A stretch of DNA of 64,000 nt from Mycteria americana (Eukaryota; Chordata; Aves; Ciconiiformes; Ciconiidae), in assembly GCF_035582795.1 (NCBI RefSeq), contig NC_134370.1:35761501-35825500 (forward strand), read 5' to 3'. Numbering within the stretch: the first letter of the stretch is position 1; each line of letters begins with the position of its first letter. Shown here one piece after another: positions 42,601 through 50,960 of this stretch. The position numbers and the translations under genes were made by a program. The notes beneath the pieces were generated by a model. The model was not told the origin of the DNA. It made no database searches and saw only the letters and a program-made list of their open reading frames with translations.

Positions 42601-43524
42601 CAGAGGATGAAATGTTTGCTCAGAGAGGCCTTCGAAGAACTCAGAGCATGAAATCTGTGAAAAGTATTAAAGGCCGTAAAGAGGCAAGTATAATCTTAGT
42701 TAAGTATTGAGTTTGTTTTTAACAGTGCACCTTGGCATTTTTAATAATGCAGAAATCTTTTTTTTTTTCCCTTAATTTTAGAGGGGTTATCAATGATAAC
42801 TGGGTTGTAGAATGCTAAATGGAGAAGGAAGCATGTGACAATATCCAAGCTTGGAGCTTTTGTACTTTGGGGTGTTTAAGGGAAATACATGAATGAAATT
42901 AACTAAGTGAGGAAAAAGGGAGGAGGAGATGAAATAGACTCTGTGCTTGTGATGCTAGTTCTGGTACCACCAAGCCCAAATTCCAGAAACTGCTCACTTT
43001 GAAAGGGGTGTATATAGCAGTATTGTCACCTGCATTTGCCTGTCTTGGTTGTGTGCACGTAAACATCTGCTGTTTAATGGATTAACGAAGATTCAGAATT
43101 TTTTAGTTCCCATAGATATATGGCCTACTTTGACTTGTAACCCACAAAGAGAAAATCACATGTAGGATTCAAAGTGCTTTGTATTTACATGTGTCTCAAA
43201 ATTTAAAGATATTTCAGAATAAGTATCTATGGAATCTCATAAAAGTTTTTAGGTAATTCTGGGAAAACAGTTGAGACGTACCTTTCTTGCCAAATTATGT
43301 TGAAACTGTATCTTGTTTAATCATAGGTAGATTCTCATACTGAATCTGGAGTGTCCAAAGCGCACTTAAAGATGCTTACTAGATTGGATTAGTGGAAAGG
43401 TAAATAATATTTCTGCCTGAAGTGATCTCAACTCTTTGTTAAATTATATTTTTTTTTTCCCCCTCAGATACGGTATGGATCACTGAAATACAGAGTAAAG
43501 AAGAGACCCGCTGTATACTTCTAA
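6584..43524 (+). CDS. REEP3: REEP3, receptor expression-enhancing protein 3 (complete gene, 8 coding exons)
   Basis: REEP3 is an endoplasmic reticulum membrane protein that bends ER membrane and binds microtubules; with REEP4 it clears ER from chromosomes during mitosis (family knowledge). Eight coding exons join in frame to 257 residues and a TAA stop, against 255 in human from memory. The start MVSWMISR and end VKKRP-VYF are those of REEP3 rather than REEP1, 2 or 4. The TB2/DP1/HVA22 domain covers about residues 8-95, with hydrophobic stretches near 9-27, 38-57 and 68-81, then the conserved '[26 protein letters not shown]' type region and the LRSFSMHDL motif near 148-156. The tail is acidic then basic ([10 protein letters not shown]). 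Introns 1-6 are GT-AG; intron 7 uses a GC donor. Lys in the usual SPYTKG motif is Arg82. Confidence 0.97.
6669..6698. repeat. (GGGGCC)5 hexanucleotide repeat in REEP3 intron 1
   Basis: Five perfect tandem GGGGCC units followed by a partial GG, starting 54 bp after the exon 1 donor, with related GGGGCT units just upstream. Four or more G4 runs spaced by CC can form a G-quadruplex. The unit is the same as the one in the first intron of human C9orf72; the copy number here is small. Confidence 0.9.
7021..24280 (+). other. REEP3 intron 1, main body (no gene seen)
   Basis: Intron 1 runs from 6616 to 25984, about 19.4 kb, the largest intron in the window. Beyond the CpG island it is AT-rich with scattered short A or T runs and no frame longer than about 125 codons. 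None of its open frames has splice signals plus recognisable protein similarity. A 15-bp imperfect tandem duplication lies at 21045-21074. Long first introns often hold enhancers, but I cannot identify one by eye. Confidence 0.6.
21045..21074. repeat. 15-bp tandem duplication
   Basis: Two adjacent copies of CTCATACTGARTTTC, differing only at one A/G position, inside REEP3 intron 1. A recent slippage-type duplication. Confidence 0.8.
24285..24475 (+). mobile_element. CR1 LINE fragment (old, 5'- and 3'-truncated)
   Basis: The stretch reads as a diverged sense-strand CR1 3' segment: 'GTGGAGGCCACCAAGATCAT', then a 'GAACTGGGCTTGTTCAGCC' block, then 'AGAAGGCT' and 'GGGGACTTATTAGCA', which follow the CR1 order 'gaggccatgaagatgatc ... 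ctgggcttgttcagcc ... agaagg ... gacct.attgca'. Many substitutions and missing terminal octamers show an old degraded insertion. It supports an avian or other sauropsid genome. Ends are approximate. Confidence 0.85.
24477..24507. repeat. Perfect 14-bp inverted repeat with 3-nt loop
   Basis: AGATAACAGAGAGA at 24477-24490 is the exact reverse complement of 24494-24507, separated by CCC. It sits at the downstream edge of the CR1 fragment in REEP3 intron 1 and would form a stable hairpin in the pre-mRNA. Confidence 0.9.
25985..26057 (+). CDS. REEP3: REEP3 coding exon 2
   Basis: Completes V11 and encodes residues 12-35, [20 protein letters not shown] then VKEY. The acceptor is TCTAATAG at 25984 and the donor TAT|GTAAGT at 26058. 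It holds the first hydrophobic segment with the conserved YPAY motif of the family. Confidence 0.97.
26058..30327 (+). other. REEP3 intron 2
   Basis: About 4.3 kb, AT-rich, GT-AG. A T run of about 13 lies near 26215-26227. I see no other gene, RNA or clear mobile element. Confidence 0.6.
30328..30404 (+). CDS. REEP3: REEP3 coding exon 3
   Basis: Encodes residues 36-60 ([20 protein letters not shown] then DLTVS) and two bases of W61. Acceptor TTTTCAG, donor TG|GTAAGA. This is the second hydrophobic hairpin of the ER-shaping domain. Confidence 0.97.
30929..31049 (+). CDS. REEP3: REEP3 coding exon 4
   Basis: Encodes W61 to R101, containing [20 protein letters not shown], the most conserved block of the family. 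Arg82 follows where other REEPs usually have Lys. Acceptor TGTCTGTAG, donor AGG|GTAAGA. Confidence 0.97.
31050..32352 (+). other. REEP3 intron 4
   Basis: About 1.3 kb, GT-AG, with a pyrimidine-rich acceptor (TTTTCCTTTTAG). No other feature seen. The preceding intron 3 (30405-30928) is only about 0.5 kb and is also empty. Confidence 0.6.
32353..32466 (+). CDS. REEP3: REEP3 coding exon 5
   Basis: Encodes residues 102-139, [20 protein letters not shown] followed by [18 protein letters not shown]. Phase 0 at both ends, acceptor CCTTTTAG, donor AAG|GTAACT. This amphipathic stretch follows the membrane domain and is highly conserved. Confidence 0.97.
34910..34945. repeat. 18-bp tandem duplication
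   Basis: Two exact adjacent copies of TATACTGATATTTTTAGC in REEP3 intron 5. Perfect identity suggests a young duplication. Confidence 0.9.
38141..38156. repeat. 16-bp perfect palindrome
   Basis: CCTGCCTTAAGGCAGG is its own reverse complement. A further direct copy of CCTGCCTTAA follows at 38162-38171, so the half-site occurs three times within about 31 bp. Confidence 0.9.
39137..39178. repeat. 11-bp tandem array
   Basis: Four tandem units of ATGTAGATTTT; the third is shortened by two T residues. Located about 640 bp upstream of REEP3 exon 6. Confidence 0.9.
39816..39963 (+). CDS. REEP3: REEP3 coding exon 6
   Basis: Encodes residues 140-188 and one base of G189, including [20 protein letters not shown] and then [20 protein letters not shown]. 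Acceptor GTATTTCAG, donor TCAG|GTAAAG. The serine-rich LRSFSMHDL motif is the conserved C-terminal landmark of REEP1-4. Confidence 0.97.
42108..42181 (-). mobile_element. CR1 LINE 3' end (short, 5'-truncated)
   Basis: On the + strand it begins AATCACAGAATCATAGAATG, the reverse complement of the CR1 terminus with its ATTCTATG-like octamers, and continues with GGTTTGGGTTGGAAGGGACC, AAAGATCATCTAGT and CCCCCCTCCCATGG. Only the last 74 bp or so of the element remain. Sequence is close to the CR1 3' end consensus, so this copy is younger than the one at 24285. It lies in REEP3 intron 6. Confidence 0.95.
42532..42683 (+). CDS. REEP3: REEP3 coding exon 7 (GC splice donor)
   Basis: Completes G189 and encodes residues 190-239, ending [16 protein letters not shown]. 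Acceptor TTTTTTAAAG. The protein match continues directly from GRKE to IRYGSLKY in exon 8, which requires the boundary GAG|GCAAGT, a GC instead of GT donor. The acidic [10 protein letters not shown]-type segment and the basic [10 protein letters not shown] motif are both present. Confidence 0.95.
42684..43467 (+). other. REEP3: REEP3 intron 7, GC-AG type
   Basis: 784 bp. The donor is AAAGAG|GCAAGTAT, a perfect AG|GCAAGT context as known for GC-AG introns, and the acceptor is a long T/C tract ending CCCTCAG. If unspliced, the frame reads eight more residues (ASIILVKY) to a TGA at 42708-42710. Confidence 0.9.
43468..43524 (+). CDS. REEP3: REEP3 coding exon 8 and stop
   Basis: Encodes residues 240-257, [18 protein letters not shown], then TAA at 43522-43524. 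Human REEP3 ends in a nearly identical VRYGSLKYKVKKRP-VYF. Confidence 0.97.
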   Translation: MRYGSLKYRVKKRPAVYF

Positions 43525-44348
43525 GTGTATTGCACAATGCCTGCAAGACAAACTGCTGTATTATAATAACTTGAATTCAATGTGTCAAGCGTTAAAGATT
43601 TGTGTATGATTCATATAATGAGTATGTATGAATAGCTATGGTAGGATTTGTTTTTATGAACCTAAATGGTTGGATAAAGTATTACTCTGCTTTTCTGTAA
43701 TTGCTTATTGTTTAGACTTAAATCTGGACAAGTTATAGTATGAATTTCAGCACTCCTTAAATAGGAGTTAAATGAGGAACAGGAAACAGCCTTTTTCTAG
43801 ACGTACTGAACAGACTGAAATAATTACAACTCCAATTGAATTAGCAGAAGTTGTAACTATTTGGAACTTGTCAAAATCAAACCCATAGTGTCCCCAAGTT
43901 TACATGGAAAGATATAGGAATACTTGAAATATTTTTCTGAACTACAATTCCTGAAAAGGCCTTTCTGTAATTTAAAAATGTACAGTTTAAAGGACAGTGG
44001 ATGATGGTGGGGAAGGAAAAGGAAAGATGAGGTAGATACGGTACATCCTTAAGGTCATCTTCTTGCATCATATTGCCAAGCTTAACAAACTTCTATAATA
44101 CTAATAGGTGCAAACCGGGGGTACATTTAGCACTTTATGCAAAACAGTATAGTTTTGCACACTTACTGATTTACAGCTGCACATGTCATTTTAATGACTT
44201 CTTAGGTAGGTTAGACTTATCTTTTGAATGCCAGCAATTCTTGTATTTCATGATCTTTAACTCGATTGCTTAATTACACTTAGGATGCTGTAGATAACTG
44301 CTACTAACATGTAACAACATTATCAGGTGCCTTTCTCTATTACAAGGC

Positions 44349-44416
44349 TGTGTGGTTTTTTGTTTGTTTGGGGTTTTTTTGTTTTGGGGTTTTTTTTGTT
44401 GTTGTTTTGTTTGTGT
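44349..44416. repeat. T/G-rich low-complexity tract
   Basis: About 68 bp built almost only of T and G (GTTTT and GGGGTTTT-like units) within the presumed REEP3 3' UTR. Confidence 0.8.
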
Positions 44417-44480
44417 CTGTCTTCCTTCATCTAGAGAGATGTAACATGATTTAAGTCAGTTTTTGGTTAAAATTGTGGTA

Positions 44481-44486
44481 AATAAA
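44481..44486 (+). terminator. REEP3: Candidate proximal polyadenylation signal of REEP3
   Basis: AATAAA about 960 bp after the stop codon. Use would give a short 3' UTR isoform. Confidence 0.35.
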
Positions 44487-47465
44487 ACTTGTAGCAATTC
44501 CAGTGATAGACTTCAGGGATCTGATCAGCCCATCAGCTGTGTATTAGAAGTCATGCTGACATGAAGGCATGTATGATAGATTATTCAGGCCCTGATTTGG
44601 TTTTGCTCTGCATTGCTTTAAGAATGAAAAAAAAAAAAATTAGAACATGTATGTGTGTATATTTCATATCATATGTGGATTCTAAAATTGACTGTGTAGT
44701 ACTTTCTTTTATTGCTAAAGTTATTACTAAAATATCTACATGCAAAGAGCTTTTTTGAAAAGTCTAGCTGATTTAGTCAGCCATTTTATAACCTAGAATC
44801 CCATGGCATAACTGTTTGCACAGAGATTAATTTTGGAATGTCATTCCAGGCAGGGACTTGTCAAAATGACTTTTTTGAGGTCCCTTTTGGTTCTATTTTC
44901 TTCAATTCTGAGAATTAGGCTGATTTTAGTTTTCTGTGTGACTATATCTCTACTGTGGATTCAGGGAGAAAACACCCATTTTTTGTAGATGATATTTTAT
45001 TACTTGGCATAGGGAGAGATAGTGTTACTTTTCTTGAAGAGAGAATGGTGTGTGATCTCTCTTATCCTTGGATCTCAAACTCCAATCCTTAGACCTTCCC
45101 CCAGGTATGACGGTCATCTGCAGGTCTACTGCAGCATGCTTAAACATATTCTTAAAGGTTTGGGCCTGCTGCAGTTCTTTTTCTTTGTATTACAGCTATA
45201 GCAGGTTCACTGCTGGTAGGCACTTAATGGCCTGTTAATATATTCTGGCATTTGAGGTAGTCTTCTGTAGACTTTGGGCCAGGGTTTGACTTGTATGGAT
45301 AAAAATGCAGCTGGTCTGTATTGGCATTGCGTTACTCGCTTGGTATTGTAGGCATTTCGAAGCCAAGTGCAAAGCCTTGGTCAAATATAACAACACTGAT
45401 GGCACAGTGCTTTTAGCATCTCTGAGGAAGTTAAATGCTTTAGTAAGAAGTTGCAACAGTCCATATGTGACTAAAATGCCAAAGCTTGTATTACTTTACT
45501 CGAAGATGCAGTTTTGTACCAGAAGCCAGGAAGGCTGCTCTCTCCCAAATGAGTACAGTGCAAAAATCCCATCCTCTAACCAAAACTGCAACTTGTGATC
45601 TAGCTTTTAGAAGGAGCTGTTATCTGTGGGGGAGGCAGTGATCAGAAAGGCAGCCTCCCTGGGGCATAGTTCATCGCTTGTTCCCCTCATCTCTTTCCCT
45701 GAATGTAGGGAAAGGCTGTCTGTGTGTTAAGGTATGCAATACGTTAGAGGAAACTGAGGCTTTTGTATTTGCATCTTGCCCCTCTGAAAATTAGACTAAC
45801 CTGGGCCTTGGGTGGAATCTCTAACTCTTACTCTCCAGATGAGTATCCTCCTTGGGCACGTGCTGCCACATCTTGCTTTAACTCATCATGTTTGTTGTAT
45901 CGGCAAGAATGGCAATAAAACTGTCATCTTTCTACAAATCAGAATCCTGCATGAAGGAGCAAGGAAAGCCCTTCTTTCAAGAATTAGTTCCTGTTACATG
46001 TTCATATAGATCCTGTTTTGGGGGTTGTGTTCTTCTCACATTTCCAGGACTAGAGATCACTTGAGTAGTTTAGGCTCTACCACATTTGTGGTCAGTAAGT
46101 TGCTCTAGCTGTTATGTACTTGAGGCTGTAACTTCTGGCAGACTTAACTTAATTAGTAAGTAGTGACAAAGGCTAAATAAACTCTCCTTTTTCTGAACTA
46201 TGCATGGAACTAGGAAGGCTGGCAGTATTACTTATATTCATTACTGTTTGCATAGAAATGTACTTGTGTTCTCTTAGGTACTGTCTTAAATGATAAAACT
46301 TTCAGTGTTTTCAGTCTAATATCCTACTGTAAAATTCTTTTCTTGACAGCTTGATTTTGCTCTTTGAATTCATCCTGAAACTGGTTCACTGTATTATCTT
46401 AATTTTTTTTTTTCCTTGCTGTTCATTGTCAGCTGATGTGTGGCAGGGCACAATGGCATGATTAGCTTTCATCCCAATGATATGTATTTCTCTCTGCTTG
46501 TTGAATTTAATTTAGTTTGGTTTTGAAATATTACACAATCTTTTAAACTTCGTGTACAGGGAATTTTCAAACTTTTTTGCCTTAGCAACTGCAAAAGTGA
46601 TCTGTCTAGCTCTTGCCAGTGAACTTCTTGGAAAAATGTTAAACAAAAATCAAAATTTAACTTAACATTCTTTTTGGTTTTAGAATGTAAAATGTAGTTC
46701 CTGTCAAATTATATAGTCTTACGAGCAAAGTGTTTCCTGAGAACTGACTGACTGCCACCAACAGGACTGCTAATAGAGTTAAAGAAAAACTTACTTAGAG
46801 GTTAAAAGTACCTTAAGGGAGAATATGTATTTCTTGTTAAATCATGTAAAGGTTTCAAGTCTTTCCAAAATATCTGAACTGACTCAGATTTCTTAGCAAG
46901 AGCCTACTGTACATGTTAAAATACACAGTTTGAGATGAGGATTAAATTGATAGCCTCAGTTGCAAATAAACTTAGGCCAGACTGATTACAAGGTAATTGC
47001 CAATATTAGCTACTTAATGCTAATTGCTTTGCTATGTGAAAGTAACTGAATATTATCCAAGCTACTTTGTGCAAACTATAATTTTAAAATGAATTTTAAA
47101 ATGAACAGAAGATAATTTGGTTAAACAGAATGGTGGGTAAATGCTAGATGCATTTAACACACTGTTCATGACAGAAGATGCATTTTATTTTTGGTGTTGC
47201 TTTTATTAATGGGAAGTTGGTATTTTTAAGTATTTTTCTACAAAAATATGTATGTGCAAAGGCAATACTTTAACATTTTTCAAGAACTCGTATTTTTAAA
47301 TGCTACAGACCAGAGACTGTCTACGTTGAGACTGTAGTAGCTTTAAAAAAAAATGCAATGTAAGCTTTAATTTTTATATTGTAATAATAACTTGCTGTCA
47401 ACTTGTTTACATATTTGTAGGAGGGAAAGCTTCATTATGCATTGACCTATCTTGATACTATCTTT

Positions 47466-47471
47466 AATAAA
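47466..47471 (+). terminator. REEP3: Likely distal polyadenylation signal of REEP3
   Basis: AATAAA in the context TTTAATAAATGCTGC, with a CA cleavage candidate about 15 bases on and a GT-containing stretch following. It is the last AATAAA before a gap of about 1.3 kb. Confidence 0.5.
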
Positions 47472-48080
47472 TGCTGCTTTGAGCAGGATGCAGTGGATAT
47501 TTTATTACCTGAATTACGATTAACAAACCAGTCAGTATGAAATCTGTATTCTATTATTTATTATAACGATTCCAGTACTGGAACAACCTATCTGAATTGT
47601 GAAGAGACTTTTAAAACTGTTCGAAGTATGACTAAACTGTCATTGAGGTTTTGCCATGGAGCCTGATGCTGATTTAGACTTAAATGAAACTTACCCTGCT
47701 AAAGGCAACTTGAAAATGCTGTAGTGTTATCTATTTTAGATGTTCAGTTCGGAGTAAACTCAAAATAAGATGCTTAGTCTCCCCAAAAGAGTATGGCTTC
47801 TTGGGGAACTGTGGGATTTTTTTTTTAATTAAACCAGTTCTAATGCTAGCCTCTTTTTTTTTTTTTAATTGATGCGGCTTTACTGTTGTTTTTGTGCCAA
47901 CAAACAGATTTTGTATTTCCTAGTCAGAGTTCTCCTGGTAACCCAGAGAAGGAGATGCATGGGTAAACTTGGGCCTTTCCTTTTTCAAACCTCACTTCAA
48001 GTAAGCTGTTTACACGCCTAGCAAAACCCAAGGAAAAAACCTCAGTAACGATGTTTTCTGGACCTTTTTTTGCAAGGCTT

Positions 48081-48144
48081 CCTGACTTACTGCCTCAAAG
48101 GAAAGAATTTCCTGATATGGTTAATTGAGGAGAAAGACTTAAAC
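48081..48144. repeat. Dispersed direct repeat, copy 1
   Basis: About 64 bp starting CCTGACTTACTGCCTCAAAG and sharing the core TGCCTCAAAGGAAAGAATTT with a second copy at 49069-49130. Roughly seven mismatches and one 2-bp gap. Family not identified. Confidence 0.85.
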
Positions 48145-49068
48145 TATTTATTGCTACTGTCTCCTAAGCATTATGAAAATACATCCCAGAAGCACAGACT
48201 GACTGTAAGGGACCTTGCAGTGATTCAGTTCCTAATGCCAGAACAGTTCATACAGTACAAAACCCCTACCTACTGAAGAAATTGTGGATGCCAGAAAACA
48301 ATCTGATTTTTTTTTTCCTTTGTTTGTTCAACTAATGTTAGCAGGTAGCAGGAACATTTGTGAATGTGGGCTAAAAGCTGTCATCTTGCTGTTAACATGA
48401 TGCTGGTGAGACCTGCTCAGGAAATTATCTGGTGATTCTAAAATAGTGCTGGTACGTATGTCCTAGGCTAAAATGTTCGAGATGAAGCAGATGCAGCAAT
48501 GGTGAGAGTCTTTTGGGTGGGGCTCTTTTTTTTTTTTTTTTGAGACCTTAAGTGTTGTGTATCTTCCACACTAATGTAGAAAAACAGATGACTGAACGTG
48601 AGAGGGAATCTAATAGGTCTTGTAAAATGAGTAGACTTCCAAAATTATTTTCATCCTTTCTGTAGATCTATTCAGGAACAAAACGGGAGCCTGTTGTCTT
48701 CGTCTGCCTGCCTTTGCCAAGGTTCAGCAACAGATTGCTCTGTTTGAATTAGGGTAGGAATCATGAAAGCAGCTGGAGCAGGGACTATAAGGACTTCAAA
48801 TAAAACCTAGGATTTCACTACTGTCTGCTAATGTACGGTGACTACATGGATGAGGAAGCTCAGAAATTATCTAGAAAGTCCCTTTTATCCATGCTGTCAC
48901 AGTTCCAAGGTAAGCAGCACTTTGACCCTCACTTAGCTCTTCCTGGGCAACATACCCCCTATGTCGTGTGGCACTCACTGCTTTCTCAGTGAGCTGTGCT
49001 GTGCTGTCCCACCCAATCTTTCCACTCATTTTAGTTGTCCTGGACTAAGAATACCAAGGGGAGGTCAT

Positions 49069-49130
49069 CCTAACTTAGTGCCTCAAAGGAAAGAATTTCT
49101 TGATATGGCTAACTGGGGAGAGACTTAAAA
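49069..49130. repeat. Dispersed direct repeat, copy 2
   Basis: About 62 bp in the same orientation as 48081-48144, ending GAGAGACTTAAAA and followed at once by an A-rich stretch. The A-rich tail could suggest a retroposed or duplicated element, but no known family is recognised. Confidence 0.85.
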
Positions 49131-49969
49131 ACAAAAAAAAACAAAGCCAAAGCAAAACAAAAACCCTGTATAAAGCTAGTGTAATAGTAAAGCTGTACCT
49201 TCAAACGTAATGCTGGGAAAAATGCAAGCATAACCATGTGTATTATAGTCTCGAAGGAATTACACCAAAGAAGGCCACTCACTGCTTTTGTGAAACCCCT
49301 TTTCCCCAGGTCTAAATAACAGTTCCTGTCTCTATTCCTAATACTAGAATTGCCAACTTAACTGGAGGTTCTCCTGTTGTCCATAGGATGTGGAGCTTTT
49401 AAGTGGCACTCTGCAAACTGGATGAAAGCCACAGGGTGAACAGAGCATTTATGGTAGTTTAATTAGTTTTATTGAATCAGCAAGCAGAACTGACTTGTTC
49501 TGTAGGTGCCCAATTAACAGATCTGGCCAGAGACAGCAGCCTGGGGAGAAGGCTACAGAGCAAAATTAACCTTTGGTAGCAGCCTGCAATTATCTAGGCT
49601 AGATTAAATCCTGATGAAAAATCCTGCTTCTCTTAAAATTGAGGTCATGGAAGAGGGAGAGCTGCTCCCATTTTAAAAACAGCTCTGGAGCAACTGCTGA
49701 GCGGCTCTGCTCTTCTCTGGGGCGTATCCTGCAGCTCTGCTTTGAGTGCCTTGTTGCTGGAGAGGAGATTTGGCCATATCCCCTTGCATCTTACTTTGGG
49801 CAACCTGCTATCTTGGTAGTCTTCTCTTCCTGGAGTAGGGGAGAGCTGTTCCCCACCCCCACCTGCTGCTGCTCTCCACTCAGCTCAGCCCACAGGGCGA
49901 TTCTTCTGGATCACGTTTTTTTTAAACTAAATTAACGAATAATTCGCCCCGTGTAGCGGCTGCCTTGCT

Positions 49970-50960
49970 ACTTCTGGCTACAGAACGGCCGCTCTAGCAG
50001 CGACCGTCTTTTTCACCGGGTCTCGGCCCGCAGCGCGGCGGCGGCCGGCTCAGCCGGCGCTCTGCTGAGCCGGTTGCCCCCAGCCGGGGCTGAGCCCCGC
50101 GGGCGCCGCCGCCCCCGGCGGCGGGGCCGCAGGTGAAGGGGGGGGCGGCGAGGCCGGCGGGCGGGGCGAGGCGGGGGCGCGGGCGCCAGCTCAGCGCGGC
50201 GGCGGCGGCGGGCGGGCCATGGCGGTGGGGCTGGAGGAGGCCTTCGGGGCGGCGGGGGAGTTCGGCGGCGGGCAGCGGCGCCTCACCGCCTTCCTGGTGC
50301 TGCTGCAGGTGAGGCGGGGCGGCGGCGGCAGGCGCTGCGGGCCGGGGCGGGGGCAGAGGAGCCGCCCGGGGCAGGGCGCGCCCGCCGGTCCCCGTGCGAG
50401 CGGCTGCGGGTGGCGGACTCCCTCTTCCGTGTTTTCCGGTTTTTGTTGGGTTGTTCGGGGTTGTTTTGGTTTCGTTTCGTTGTCCCTCCCCCGGCCCGCG
50501 ACAGCCCGGGCAGCATCCCGGGGAGGGCGGGCAGCGCGGCGGCGGGACGGGCTGAGAGCGGAGGAAGAGCCGGGGGCCAGCGTGCGTCGCAGGGCACGGG
50601 GCTGCTCCCACGCACTCTTACTGGCACGGCCGCCTTTCCGTGTTTGCCGGGATGCCCGCGCCCGCTCGGGACCCGCTTCCTGACCCGCCCGGCAGCCGGG
50701 CGGGGGTGCGAGGCACTGCCCTCCCTCCGCACCCCCGCCCGCCGGAGGGCTGCAGGTGGCTCGGGCATCCCCCTAGGAAACGCTGTCAGAGCGAAAGCCG
50801 GCCTGCCCCGGGCTCCAGGCCGGTTTGGGGGGCCAGGGGTCCTGCCCCTCAGCTCCTCCGCCTCTGAGCACCTTCCCCCTCGCTGGTCCTGGCCCCTGTG
50901 CCTCGTCTGTGCGCTCCTCTGCGGCGCTCTGGGCAGTGACTCTTGCGGGGGGATGGCGAA
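49970..50960 (+). promoter_or_regulatory. CpG-island promoter of the SLC22A15-like gene
   Basis: Very GC-rich, CpG-dense sequence around the first exon, with many GC boxes (GGGGCGG and GGGCGGGGC) between about 50100 and 50170 and five CGG units at 50197-50211 just before the start codon. No TATA box in a useful place. The long overlapping frames here on both strands are artefacts of GC richness. Boundaries are by eye. Confidence 0.8.
50219..50308 (+). CDS. SLC22A15-like coding exon 1
   Basis: Encodes residues 1-30, [20 protein letters not shown] then [10 protein letters not shown], the N-terminus and first half of TM1. The ATG has a good context (GCCATGG). Donor CAG|GTGAGG, phase 0. SLC22A15 also begins with a short (M)EVEEAFQAVGE-type sequence and breaks after LLQ. 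Confidence 0.9.

Larger units (their letters stand above)
43525..47490 (+). other. REEP3: REEP3 3' UTR (about 4 kb)
   Basis: No splice acceptor or coding frame with recognisable similarity follows the REEP3 stop until 50219, and AATAAA signals occur at 44481, 45914, 46176, 46965 and 47466. REEP3 has a multi-kilobase 3' UTR in mammals, so I place the distal end just after the 47466 signal. A further AATAAA at 48799 could extend it. The end is inferred, not observed. Confidence 0.6.
47491..49960. other. Intergenic region between REEP3 and the SLC22A15-like gene
   Basis: About 2.5 kb. It holds T-runs near 47817 and 47862, a T16 run at 48526-48541, an A-rich stretch near 49131-49165 and a pair of about 62-bp direct repeats. 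No gene was recognised. The frame at 49639-49935 has no known similarity. Confidence 0.6.

Noticed and set aside
42676-42677. Alternative GT donor (GTAAAG) for REEP3 exon 7
   Set aside because: It would break the frame into exon 8 and remove conserved residues RKE; the GC donor keeps the whole C-terminus.
42444-42710. Continuous frame through REEP3 exon 7 taken as a separate gene
   Set aside because: It is exon 7 with intron sequence at both ends; the splice sites and protein match define the exon as 42532-42683.
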